From the NCBI RefSeq assembly GCF_035083965.1, contig NC_089725.1, positions 24,251,925 through 24,315,924 on the forward strand: a DNA stretch of 64,000 nt, in the 5' to 3' direction. Position 1 is the stretch's first letter; every line of letters begins with the position of its first letter. Of this stretch, positions 1 through 13,600 are shown one piece after another. A program made the position numbers and the translations under genes. The stretch comes from Branchiostoma lanceolatum (lineage: Eukaryota > Chordata > Leptocardii > Amphioxiformes > Branchiostomatidae). The notes under the pieces were generated by a model that saw nothing but the letters and a program-made list of their open reading frames with translations, ran no database searches and was not told where the DNA came from.

Positions 1-149
1 TGTATGATGACGCAAGTAGCTTTAAACTTACAGGAAGATTTTTCCATGACCTTTCAGAGCTTCTGCATTTTCTAACTTGTATGACTACGCAAGTAGACTT
101 TTCCATGACGTTTTTTCCATGACGTTTCAGAGCTATTGCATTTTCTATG
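1..149. repeat. two-copy tandem duplication at the left edge
   Basis: A unit of about 77 bp occurs twice in tandem. Both copies begin with TGTATGA followed by ACGCAAGTAG and end with a block containing CCATGAC, CAGAGCT and GCATTTTCTA. The second copy starts near 78 and contains an extra internal repeat of TTTTCCATGACGTTT. No gene is visible from 1 to 667. This stretch should be an intron or the 3' flank of the SOS gene, but I see none of the expected C-terminal SOS exons in it. Confidence 0.6.
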
Positions 150-672
150 GCTAACCAATGATAATCAGAGGCACTTCAGAAGCACAATCATAAGATTAAG
201 GAATCCTTCAGCTAAAACATACCAGTACTATAATTGTTGTTGTTCACACATAACTATCAAACTTCACAGTGTTATCTTTATCATCTCAAATGCATGTACT
301 TCCCAGCTCCCTTCATCTACCAACCCTTTGGTAAGAAGAGGTACTTATCATTTACAATCAACAATAGAAGATTTCATTCAAATTCAAGGGCAGGGAATCT
401 ATTAAAATCAAGCAGTGACAAAATACTGCAGTATTACTAAATGTGCTACTGAAGAAAAAACTTTATCAACATTTGAAACTCCAATTCAAAGCATATGTAT
501 TCGTACTTTCTAGTAGTTTGACAGAGATACTGTACATATCGTCTGTCTTCTCAGCCACGACCAGTACAAGAGCTCAACTGTTCATTTGAGCTCAACTGGT
601 TCAAGATTACTTCCACCTTCACAAACTTGATTGCTCCAGCATTGACACAGTAAATCAAATTACAGTAAAATC

Positions 673-1620
673 AATAGACAATACGGCTGATTCTGGTACT
701 GCTGGAGCCCCGTCCCCCTCTAAACCCCTCCCCATGAGACCTACATGTACAATGATGTCCTGTTCCACAGTTAGACGTGCTTTATACTGAGCGCGGTTTA
801 ACAGAACTAGTTCACTTTAACCAATCTCTGCCGCTTACCGTTACCGGTCTAAAGAGGATAATCCGGTTTTTCCACAAACTGAACCATTCCACATTCCAAC
901 CCCAGTCTGGGCCGCTTCAGCGGGGGGCCGTGTCGGTTCCTCTCTGTGTGTAAAGAGGAAACCGGCTCCGGTGACGCTTAGGAGGTCATGATAATGATAT
1001 GCTAATAAGCCTGCGCTAGCAATAGAAGCATATTTTCCTCATTCTGAAACGTTTGTGCAATTGTCATTGAAAGTTGTCGAATGCTTCAAGTGCAATGGCC
1101 TGCCACCAGTGGCTGCTTCTTTGGTGTTCTCCTATGACCCAATCAACATGCCCGGCTTGCAGTACCGACAGCGCGGCGAGGGCGAACGCCGGCGGGTCTT
1201 GCCCGTCCCTGTACATGCGTCTCATCCTCCTTTTTTTGTTGGGCGCGTACGCAGCGTCTCATATGCAAGAAAACGCATGCAGCAAACATAATAAATATGA
1301 ACTACTGCGAGACGAAAATAATAAGTGGCTCTTCTACCACCATTTTGAATCGAGCGCGACTGTAATATCTTGCGCCACAGGTGGCGCACTGCACTTCCGC
1401 CTGTAGGTCTAAAGACAACCGAATCGGTATTGAACCGGTTCGGATTATTCAAAGCGCGCCAAGTGTAAAGCGCGCCTTAGACAGTACGGTTGGTTCTGGT
1501 ACTGCTGGATCCTCCTCCCCTCCCCCCTCCTAAACCTGCTCCCCCATGAGACCTACATGTACCCTGATGTCCTGCTCCACAGTTAGACAGTAGGGCTGGT
1601 TATAGTACTGCTGGACCCCC
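673..1620 (-). repeat. tandem array of truncated copies of the last visible SOS exon
   Basis: Downstream of the SOS exon at 1668-1840, the 3' part of that exon plus its splice donor and adjacent intron is repeated with a period of about 106 bp. One copy lies at about 1546-1615 and a partial one at 1477-1509. Rearranged pieces of two more lie at 673-705 and 735-778. On the minus strand the 1546-1615 copy still reads [17 protein letters not shown], against [17 protein letters not shown] in the real exon, and it keeps an AGG|GT donor-like junction. All copies lack the 5' part of the exon and an acceptor, so they cannot be complete exons. The array is split by an inserted element at 779-1473. Confidence 0.8.
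779..1473. mobile_element. probable TIR element inserted in the SOS exon-fragment array
   Basis: This GC-richer block breaks an exon-fragment repeat: TTAGAC precedes it and TTAGAC resumes immediately after it, which is consistent with a 6-bp target duplication. Its ends are imperfect inverted repeats: GTGCTTTATACTGAGCGCGG on the left, and on the reverse complement of the right end GCGCTTTACACTTGGCGCGC. The interior holds several CCGGTT/AACCGG motifs and no convincing long reading frame. The superfamily is unknown. Confidence 0.5.
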
Positions 1621-1667
1621 CTCCCCTTTCTCTCCCCCTCTAAACCCGCCCCCCTGTGTTAACCTAC

Positions 1668-4600
1668 CCTGACGTCCTGCTCCACAGTTAGACAGTACGG
1701 CTGGTTCTGGTACTGCTGGATCTCCCCTGTGATCTCAGCAACTTTTCTTCTCTTGCTGAAGTTGATGATCCCGTCGGGGTAGTTTGGGAGGAAGTCTGGG
1801 TTGCCTTCTTCTGTCTTAAGTATGTTAGTCAAGTACATGCCTGAGGAATAAAGGTAACAAAATCATATAGGTATACTAGTATTTGTCAAAAAAATCACAC
1901 TTTGCCTAACACATCATGGAATAGGGGCAACTGAAATACATTGTGGCCCTGTTGACGTATCCTATGATGTGACAGCACAGGGAACTGCAGGGAGGGTAAA
2001 AAATGCAATTTTATGCACAGCTCTGGCCTCTACTATGTGGATAGATGCTGTTGAAGAATCATGTGGGTGTGACAAATTTCAGTCAAATATTACTTCTATT
2101 TCCTAACATTTGGACACAGTTGGTGAATACATAACCATGTAGATTAGATAAAGGACCCTCTCTGGTAAGTGCACAGGCGTGCGTAGGCGTAGTTTGGGGG
2201 AGAAGGAAAGCATCCATGAAACAGTGGGTGGACTCTGATCCAATCAGTGTGAATAAAGGACGGTCAAGGATGGCACAGCAGAAAATCAAAAGTGTTGTTT
2301 CTGGTTCCTTCCAAAGAGTGATTATCCAGCTTCCAAAGAGTGATTATTCAGCTTCCAAAGAGTGATTATTCAGCTTCCAAAGAGTGATTTTTTAGCTTCC
2401 AAAGAGTGATTATTCTGATTCCAAAGCACTGCTCTTTTTTTAATTTGATACAATAAGAGCAAGAAGCAGTTTTTTTTTGTATGCATGATGAGTACATGTA
2501 TGAATTATTAGAATGCTAACTATGTGATGCTGGGTACATACTGAGTTACGTGAAACACGAATATGACAAACAAAGCAAACAATATTTCACACAGTGAGGC
2601 CATGTTGATTTGATTATATGGATGGCATCCTCTGGGAACCCCAAAACTGATGTGAGCGTGCAAATGAAAACAAAAAAAAAGTTGCCTTTATTATGAAATC
2701 TACATCGTCAGGAAGGATCAATAAAACTTAACAAACAGGGTATAGTATACCGAATGATAGATTCTTCATTTCTGTTCTTTCACATCTTCTTTTTAGAAAT
2801 TGCAATTGGTTTTGGCATTCTACAACAATAGTTTCCATTTTCCGATTTTTTTGTGTGCAATTTATAGCATACATTTTCTCATTTTGCAGCTGCTTTGCAT
2901 GATTTACAGTATGGCCAAAAACGTTTTTGTTATTTTGGAAAGGGACAAAAATTGATGCACACTCGGCTGTCATTCACATAATCAAATCAACATGGCGTTA
3001 GCAGAGTGACAAGGGATGGAGCACAACAAACACAAGACTGAAACATGACCTGATTCAATTTTGCAAGATCACTGATTATTACTGTGAAATGATGGCGACT
3101 CTACATGTAAATCATTTTTTTTTTTGCACTACTTACCAAAAAAAGGCACACATGGTGGGTTGATGGAGCGTAGCTTCTCAGTGTACTTCTTGTAGTGATC
3201 AGCATTTAACTCCTTGGCAGCATCCAGGGCAGCCAGCTTCTTCTCAGACACTTGCTGTAAGAAGATTGCGGAGGGTAAGCGGTAAAAATGACCGACCTGA
3301 GAAAGCAAGCCTTATGGACTGTAAAATCTGTACAAATTGTCAGTGAATAATCACAGCCAACTACAACGGTATCCAAAATACTCCATAAAAATTACAAAGG
3401 ATGTAGAATATATGGGGATCAAAATAGCACCTCCATTATGCAGATTTAATAGTGCAGGTAAAAGTGGAGTTGTGTGCCAGGCACCTAACCTGCATTTGTT
3501 CGAGCCGGCTGGTTCACAATAAACCCACTTCACTAGGATCACATACATGTACAGCCTGCTGCAGCCCCAATACTGTATGTCTTATATTTTTCTAGTATGC
3601 CATCACACAGGAGACTTCAAGATTCAAACTGGTACTACTAGAAACATCTTTAAAACACTGCTTTTGGGCAGACAGAGATGTAGAAAGTGAGTGTTACAGG
3701 TAGTCTCACCTTAAAGGTGTGCTCCAGCCTGTGTACTGCTGCTGATTCCAGCGCACTCACAATCTCCAGGACTCCATTAAAATTGTTCAGTTCCTGGAAC
3801 ACCTTTATTGAAAACAGAGTAAAACAGCCATGTTAAATCATCAGGTCAATCAAAAGATAATTTTTTTCTCCTCCTATGTCACCTTTCTTTGACAGAAAAG
3901 CTTTCTGCATCCACTGCATATTTTCATCATATCTGTTTACTGGTATGTCACTTGTATTGAACATACATGTAGCTATGACAAGTATGTATCTAAATTACCT
4001 TGTTGGGTCACACTCCAAGGACAAGCATGTAGTAATTAACCCTTGGTATGCTACAAAATTTATTCGTTTTCAAAACAATTTCTTTCACGGAAATACATTG
4101 AGAGACACACAAGAAAATACACAGGAAGAAAAAAGAGGGCATTATTGACTGGACTAACACTGCCAGGGTAAAGGCAAAAAAAAAATGCATGCCAGCATGC
4201 TCATGGTTACAAAAGATGTCTCAGGGTTTATGCATAGCAAACTCACCATGAGGATCTCTATAACTCTTGACAACATGGCCACCCTTTCATCGATGTTGCG
4301 AGCTTCCACGATGCACCTCTCCATCCATCTGGTCAACTGGTTACAAAACACAAAGCATACATCACTAATTCTAACCCAGGACAATTTTGTAAGGTATGTT
4401 GAGCTGTAGCTAATTTGTAGTGTCTTACAAAATGCAATGGTGTCTATCTTAAGATATACTGTAACAAAGCAAGTCTGAGTACATTGGAATTAGTCTGGCT
4501 AAATCACACTACTAGCAGTCTTTCCACTGTGGTCAGGTCCCTTGGCAAGGGGTCCAAACATCCTGATAGTGAGAGATTGTGTCACACAGACTATATTGGA

Positions 4601-7600
4601 ATATGTCATTTTCAACTTCAGTCATTCAGTCTCTTCATCTTATGATAACTGAAACAAGGAATATCAACTTGACATGTCTGAGAAATATTTATTATGTTGC
4701 TTACACATGTAGAGTGATGGATCATCTTGAGTAAGTTAGGTGACGTCTTGTGCTTGTCTTTCTTGGTCCAGACACTTCCTACCAACTCGGACGGCTTCAC
4801 AGCTCTGAGGAAGGACAATAAGACATGCTATGTTAAGCTGCAATGCATTAAATTGCCTGACCAGGGCTATACCATTTGGCCAAGTGTATATACAAGAGGC
4901 TTATAGATAAACAGACAGTTTTAGCCTAAATTCTGCAGTTGAAGCAGACAAAAGTGGAATATTCAAACAAGACTTTCTTTGTTCTTCTAAGCGGGTCACT
5001 CACCTGTATAAATCAAACTCAAGTAACGTCAACTGTCTGGCAATTTCTATTGGATGGAGCTGTGGAAAACAGTAAAAAAGATTTTTGTTAAGAATTGAAA
5101 AAATACATGAGAGAGCACTATAAAGGAGACATATCTGTTAATACAAATGTTGAGTTATGCGAATACATATCATTATGACTCTGATGAATGAGACAAGTCT
5201 CTGGCACAACTGACTACTGCTTTTAAAGATGTGCAAGATTTGGTGGGTCAGATAGATTTAATATCAATGTAATTTGTAGCAGCTGTAGTCTTACAGACCA
5301 TGAAGAATCTTGACTTCTAAACAAAGTAAGCTTGCCCATTGTATGTGTGCACCATGTCTACACTGTGATGCACATACCAAGACACAGGATATCATCTACT
5401 TACCGTGAGTAGCTCAAACTGGTCAGGTGTCCTTGCTATATACCATTCTATGGAGGGTGGGGTTCTTTCAAAAGTAATTTCCCTGGGTACATTTTCACAT
5501 GATGTCTGTAAATAACAAAAAAACAAATATTTTTTATAACAAAAAGAGGAAGAACGGAATATACATGTACTCCAAGAAATTATGGTCCTTTTTGGCAATG
5601 TAGGGATGGAAAGGCAACTCCAGATCTCCAATTTGCTACTTGATGACCTGCATGTAATTCAGCATAATGAGATTAAAGTAATGGCTCAAAATGCAAATTG
5701 CTTTACAGCACTTAATACAAAGTGCAATTACATGCAGTAGAAGAGATTCACTGGTTTGATTTCTTGGATAAACTGTTGCAGTTGCATTCTAAAATTCATG
5801 TTCTTGTAGTTAATACATCAGATTCTTAAAATATAATGTTGGAAGGATTGGAAACATGTTTAATATGGAAAGAACCTAGAGACTCCATCATGTATCATAA
5901 CAAATACAGTACTAGAGGACTAACTTTGTTTTAGCTAAAACTCTGTAAGAGTATGATAATACATGTGCATGTAGATAGATTGAGATAGATCTAGAGATCC
6001 CCCACCTGTCGCGAAACTATCTTAGTGATGGAGTCGACCCATTTCCTCATGGTCTTCCCTTTGACCCCCTCGATGAACTCCATCAGCTTGTCCAACAGCT
6101 CTTTGTCTCGCTCGAAGTCGTAGAAGTGGTGGTCTACCCAGTGGCGGAACACGTTCAGAACCCTGCAGAGAACGCACATAAAAAACACACCAGGCGGCTG
6201 CATCACTTTTATTGTCGCAGGAAATATTTGCCCGAGGGACGGTGCAGATTTACAACCAGGGCTTAATGGGATATCTATCTCACTGTCTTTATCATGCACA
6301 CAGCGTACAAAAGTGATGGTGTGATGAAATAAATACCCTCGACGAACGATTCAGAATACCACAAAAAAAGCTGCTCTGATAATTGACTCCATTTCAGAAT
6401 AAAGGACATATCATAATTTCAAGGCCATAAAATTCTTTGGTTTAAACAACTCTTGCAATTAAAAGTAATTTTGGAGTGCTAAAAGTAATATCAAAGAGAT
6501 GGGTTGTGTCTTTTAGGATTGAGTGCAAGAGACCTTTGCAAAAAAAAAGCAAGTAGTATATTTGGTCTCTGACTAGTACTACTAGTGATAAAAGAGAATA
6601 AGATTAGAAGTTATGACAACAGGGGCACACCATGATATGTACAGCACAGCCCTGACCAAATCGCCAGATCTAAGGTTTCACTGTTTGGGATCACTACTCC
6701 ATGCATGAGGGGTCATAGGTCAGGTCACCAGGTTACCCAACGATCTGTAATTGTTCTAACCAATCAAAGGGTAGCGTAAGGTCGTTATGCAGACTGGTGG
6801 AAGTCTGCTGTCATTGCCCAGGAAAGCTGGGAGGAAGGTTTTGTATTTTGTCAAATTTACTGGAAGGTAATAAGGATAATAGCTGGGTACAACAGACTGC
6901 CTCTATCTCTGTCTCATCAGGGGTCCCTATCCACCTAATCTTCTTGCTTTGACAAAGGAATCTCCCAATTAAGATCAATGATTGACAAGCAGCATTATAT
7001 ACATGTACATTGTATATAGGATTTAAAGCTACGGCTTGCAGTCTACAATCTTGAAGTAACGTTTTCTGCTTGCAGTGAAACTTATATAAACCATGACTCC
7101 AGCGACATTGCTACTTATGTAATGTGGGTTTCATCTAGTATAAGTACAAGTTCAAGACTTTAGCTATATATTTTCATTCCACCATTTTCAGCTGCAGTTT
7201 CAGTTTTATGTTAAGGTCTGTAGTTTCTTTTCTATGAATTCTTGAATCTTATAAACCCTAGGATTGGCCGTTGTTTCATGAAAAGTTTATTTGAAAGCCA
7301 GGGACCATTAAGTTGTTTTAAGCTGCATTTGTCGGACTCCACATTTGCCTGTGGATAGCTGGTGGGTGTAGCGTTCCTTTGATGGGGTTCAGGCATTGAG
7401 TACTTAAAGTAGGAAACTTGGCAACCACAGATACACATTGCATACAGACATTTAAATCATCAACCCAAAATCCCCTTACTTTCCACGGTTCCACCTTTCA
7501 CTTTTTAGGATTTCAACACGACATTTCAGAGTCATTCAAAAGTTGCCAGAGGCAGAATATCTACTGGTGAGGGATTTTAAGGACAAGTTGGGACCTTGAT

Positions 7601-10600
7601 GTTTCAGCCTTACTCAGAACATTACTTTTTTGTGACATTTTACTTGACTCTTGGTAATGCTGACTCTGTGGATGGATGTGGGGATTGGAAAATGCGCTTT
7701 TCTCAGAGACACAAAGCCATTAAAATGTAACGTTGCACTATTTACTCCCCTGGTGACAATCGTGTCTGCCGTCTTAATGGAAGAGGGAGAATAGTCTACA
7801 GGTCTGGCCTACACTTTTCCACATTTATGGGCACCACAACACACATGTACATTTTATACATCCATTATTTTTTGGTTGCATACCAGTATTACAGGGATTT
7901 CTTGCACAAATGGTGCAAGTATATCAGACAAGCTGCATTAACATCTGCATGCATGAAATAAAAACTGTCCGTTTGCTGACCTGAGTTGCACAGGTTGAGC
8001 GTACTCTTTCCGAAACCTCTTCAGATCCTCTCGGACAATCACTTCTCCTCTGTCAATAGCAGCCTGGTCTTCGGGGGTGGGGAAGGGTTCAGGGATCTCA
8101 AATCTTTCTATAAGGAGGTCTAGCAGCTCACAAGGCTTGCTGATGGACCGGTAGGTGGTCAGGAACGTTCTCACAAAGGTAGGATCTGAAGAATCAAAGA
8201 GACAACGGATACACATTCAAGCGATGAACATTCAAGATAATCACTTTTGAATGTCTACCACTTCCTGAGTTCCATTTACTGATACTATCAAAGTGTGGCA
8301 CTTCTTATGTACGAGCTCTATAGGTAAAAAAAAAACTTTCACATGACCTTTCTTTATCATATGCTGTACTGGGCTGTGCTACCTTAAATTTCAGCTCCTC
8401 AATACAACTGCTTAGATTCTGTCCATATAGATTGCTCCAGGGCAAGTTTATAGATATTTTGGATGGGAAAACCCTGATGCAGTACTGTAAATCACTTTAA
8501 TATAGCGGCAGGAACATATAGTGGTTCGGGGAAAATGGAGTAGGTCACAGCACTTAATATCAACGGTGGGAACAGACATTACTGTCTCAAATATTAGTGA
8601 TCAAATATTTGTGATGAAATTCTAGCTGTTGACTAGTGACCGTTGAATCAGCTAAAATTAAGTGACAGTTAACAAATCAAGAATTACAGTATGTTGTGTG
8701 GTACTTATGATTCACATGGCCTGAAGAATCTGTTCCTGGCTCTACTAACCCACCTGCATACATGTGATATGTGAGTCTTTCTATGAGCTTGATGAGCGAG
8801 CCGCCCTTGATGACAGGAACCCCCACCAGGGACTGCTGATTGTCCTCAAACACAATGTTGTCTGGCCGGTCTTCCATGGCAAACCTGTAACAGAACATTT
8901 CACATAAGGAAACATGAAAGGTGTTTGCACAGATACGTACATTGACATCCAAGAGTATCATTCAAAAGTACATGTGTGAGAAATATTCCATACTAGTGTA
9001 AGCCAAAGGCCAGTCCAAAATGTCTAGTAAAAAATCAGACATTTAGAATGATACTACAATGTGACATTTAAAATACTACAAAACTTGTCTCACTGACATA
9101 TCAATTCAGATATACAGTGTACACTTGTCTTCATACTCATTCTCAGTCACTGATGACTGATAGCTGTCTGAAACATCTGACCCTTTAGAGAATTTATCCA
9201 ATTGCTTTATTTATTTTGTACTATCAAGTAATGTTCTACCTGGATGTCTAACTTTCATCCACGTACAAAACTTGTCATGCCAGCTAAGGCAATTTTCTTT
9301 ACTTCGCAATATGGTTTCCTCAGCAATCATGGTGATATCTGTAACTACGAAATACCCACCTATACTGAGACTCGTCTGGTAATCTTAAGGGTTGTTTCTT
9401 TTCTTCCTCCAGTAGTATGCTGTCCAACATTCTCTCCAGTGTACTGTAGTGAGAGAGGGAAAAACAGGTCACCAGCTGAATTCTACTATAAAACATGTGT
9501 AGATATTCTCTGTAGCAGGATGAAACAATGTGTAGTACTACGTAATTTGGAAACTGAACAGCAACCCACCACAAACACAGAAAGGGGAAAGTGTCACAAA
9601 GCAGAAAGAAAAAAGGACAGAACACAAAGACAGATGAGAAGATGTGTAAGTCACCTTAAATGATGAGGCTGCTGTAGTAAAGATATTGGAATAGCCATGC
9701 ATCCATCCATTTTGCCTTCAAGTTAATACGAAAGCTATGGGATTTAAAAGCCTCTATCGGCAACATTTTCAACCATCTTTTCATTCACAATACTTACAAA
9801 AATAAGATCTTGTTCAAACATTCACAGTGCACCAGTTGCACCATTTCTGCTTACTGAGCCTTGTCTGCTCCTTTGTTACATTTGAAAGTATGTATATTTC
9901 AAGTCAGTTAACATTTACATCTTGTCCATTTTCAACATATAGGAACCAAAGCAGGTTTCCACAAACAGTTTGCAAATGACCGCCTGATGCAAATAGCAGA
10001 GATGTTTTCACACATCATGGGGCAAAAAAAAAAAAAAACCACGACAACGCGTCCTTGGCACTGTGTCTGGTCTGGCTTGAGTTGTCATGGGAATAATTTT
10101 GTTTGCCCACTGCTCCCAGCAATCTCTGTTCATCCCAGCATGCCAAGGGAAATGCTTTATGCCTTTTCTGCTAGAGAGCCCAGCTACATTATGGTGGTAT
10201 GGACTAATGGAGAGGAACATTAGGAGTACCTGTATGGTGAACTGTCACACAGGAGACACACACAGGTGTACAGACAGAAAAGCATCATGGTCATATCGGA
10301 AGAACAGGGAACAGGGTAACAGGCGGGGTGGAGTGAGGTGAGGATAGCAGCAGAGATAAGTGACAAGTCAATAGTAGAAAACAGTAGAAACAAGGAACAG
10401 AGGAATTGAAAGACAGAAAAGGAGAAAACAGTGAAGGTGTATGTAAGAAAAAGAATTGTACTGTCAAACCTGGATTCAGCAACTACTCAAGGGACCAAGG
10501 CAACATGGTTGCTGAAGACAGGCGTTTTTTAGGACAGGGTGGGGTTAACCATGCCAAAATGGACAGGACTGTTTTAATGTGGCTTGTGACTGGAGGTGGT

Positions 10601-13600
10601 TGTCTGCGCCGGGACCAGGTTTGACTGTACTTAGGTACGGTAAATTATGATGCATTGGGTGAATGCAGCTTTGCTTTCCTCTTTGCTCTAATCTTACTTA
10701 CCTTCTACAGTGCAGAGTGATCAGTGCAGCCATCCAGTTGTTCTTCTCATCCTCGTTTTTGGCAAAGAAGATCGTGTTGGGCTGGTCTCTGGCCACAATC
10801 TCAAAGGCATGTTTTATTTCTGAAGAAAAAAAGAGGGACACAATTTTTCACTTAATACATCAGATTCTATAAAGGCACATGCATCTGGATAATTATACAA
10901 TCTGTATCTGGGTAGTCAACAGTATTAAATCAACTATACTTTACTTGTTTCTAAACCATACAATAAGGAACTATTTGGATAACAAATTACTAACTACAGT
11001 TGCATGGTAGGGTAAGATTCAAACATAACAGACTTGAAAGAACGGCTATGAAAGAACCTTAGAATAAGTGAAACTGTGAGAAAATATTGCATCCTTTAAG
11101 TACATGGTTACATGTAGTATCATTGCTAACACTGTTATGTGTTTTTGTGATACCATGTATGTGTAAGGATACCACTCCGTGTTTGTTGGTCTATTAGGAC
11201 TTTAATCATGTAATCTGTATCTTTCTCATAATTTGTCTGACCCTCACCTCCTCCCTCATGACCTTATTTTTTTTAACCTTTAGCACTTTAAAGTAGCCAT
11301 TTGGCACCCAATTCCCCATTGGTTACAGAGTTAGGCAGCAGGTAGAAGGTTAATGAAAAGCAACCTACAGGCTGACTTGAGCTTCCCATAAAGAAACAAA
11401 GGTTCAAACAAACAAACAAGACAGTGACCCACCATCGCAGTCCTCCTTGTCGTTGATGACTATTTTCCTCATGAAGAAGGTCTCCTTTAACCGGTACTCT
11501 GTGGCGTTGCCTGTGACTGAGCGACGCTGGTTCGGCTTGCACGCCAGAATCAGGCCGTCGAACAGGAACACATGTCTCTCTGTCGCCCTGTTCTTGCTAA
11601 ACATTCCTAGTTGTCCATCTGTGAAAGAATAATAGTAAGTACACCATCTAAATATTGCTTGGTTTCAATATGGTATTGACATAGGGTGAAAATGATATTC
11701 TTACATATCAAGTTTCTCTGCTTTTTAATTCAAATCCATATTGTCTGAAAAGGCACTACAGTGTATTCCTATGAGTGACCACTATAACAACATTACATTT
11801 TGTCAGACATACTGCTGACTCAAATATTCCATAAAACTCTTCATTTGAAAGAACAGTCAGCCCAAAAACAAAAGAAAAAATTCTTCAACAGTTTTGTCAG
11901 TGCTTGTACATTGTCTATCTGACACAGTTTATACAACTTGCATACATACATTCTTATACAGCAGAAATACTACTAGTATGGAAAACTCTCTGATTTTCTC
12001 ACCCATGATGAACTCATTGCAGCTTTGCCCTATGTCTTTGCCCTCCCACCCATCAATGCTCTTCTGAATCTCATTCAGTTTGGCTAGTGACGATCTATTC
12101 CCCGGCCTCCGCTGGAATCTGATTGAGTAGTCCCTGAAAATACATCATAAGTCAAGTCTTCATCCACATGAGAGATTGCATTCAAGTTCAACAAGAAATC
12201 AGCTATTTTCGATCAATTTTAAAAACACCACAAAGGTATTTGAAATATTTTTGCGGATATTTTCAGCCAAGAACAATGCAGTAAACAAATGTGATAGTGT
12301 GATAATATTGTCCATGTGCAGCATTGCAATGTTAGTTTATACCTGGGCAAGGTTTCTAATGTCATCCAAAGTAGGAGCTGGAACTCCAAACCTACCCTGG
12401 TTTTCTTTTTGGCAACTTTCCTTCACATATTCTTTCTAGTTGTAGCTGGAGTGGTCTGAGTGTACCATGTGCCTGGTGGGAACAGAAAATAAAGAACACA
12501 TTTACTTTGAAAAAATACAAAGACTCATATTCACAATCATAGTGTGGTATCATAATTTTTATCAAGAATTGTTCTAAATATCCCATCAAAAAACATTGCT
12601 ATCTACATGTACTCTATCACGGGATACCAATGCAAATGTCTGGTGTTACTCTACAAGATGCAGATTTATAACGATAAGCACAGAACAGTGCAGGATGGTA
12701 CACACCTGTTCCAGGCTTTCTTTATCCTCCTCATCTGGACAGGTCTTCAATAGTAGCTACAGAACACAAAACAGACTGGTCAGCAGGTGTGGGGAGTTAC
12801 AGCATCTGAGACACTTCATCTCTCTTGATGGATAAATGTGTCATCATATAGGCTGAGTACACACTATGGTTTTGCTCATTTCATCTAGTACTCGATTAAC
12901 TGTGGTTATCATTCTAATAATCAGGTCAGCTTTGCCTTTTAGCATAGTTCACATTTACCATTTTGTCTTAAACCTGAGAATTTCAGAAAATTATGTTTAA
13001 ACAAAAAAAGGTGAAGAATATGCCATTTCACCTACCTTTATAACCTCGAAGTAGTGCAGACAATGGTAGATGGGTTCTAGCAGCAGCTTGGGCAGGACAT
13101 ACTGAACAGCCTCCTTAAAGCCTTGACTTACAGACTGTAGGAAACAGAATATGATGTAACATTCGTAGTACTGCAGAGGAGTGAATGTGTTTTCCATTGG
13201 TGCTCACACAGAATGGTATCCAGCAGCTAGTCTTGGTTAGGGATTTATCATTTGCCAGCGTTCCCTTGTTTACCTTTTCCCCAAACCATTATAACAGTTG
13301 AAGCCCTTCAAAACTTATGTGAAAAAAAAACAAGCCTGCGGTTCAGTGCATGAATGACTTTATCTTGTGGCTTATATTTGAACGCATAGTCTTCTTAAGC
13401 ACCTGAAATTGCAAAAAAAATTATGAGAACATAAAAATTCTCCCTGCTGCCTAAACTGGCAGCCAATACAAATCTGGTGCCAAAAGGCTCCTGCAGTAAG
13501 GAGAAAGTAAACACTCAGATGGCATGTACCCACAGTTTGATATGAAAAACACTTTATCATGACAAGACACAGGATACACTGCAGCTAAGAATATATTGAA

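Noticed and set aside
9244..9663. A 139-codon plus-strand frame
   Set aside because: It runs antisense through a SOS exon and introns, with no domain and no splice logic.
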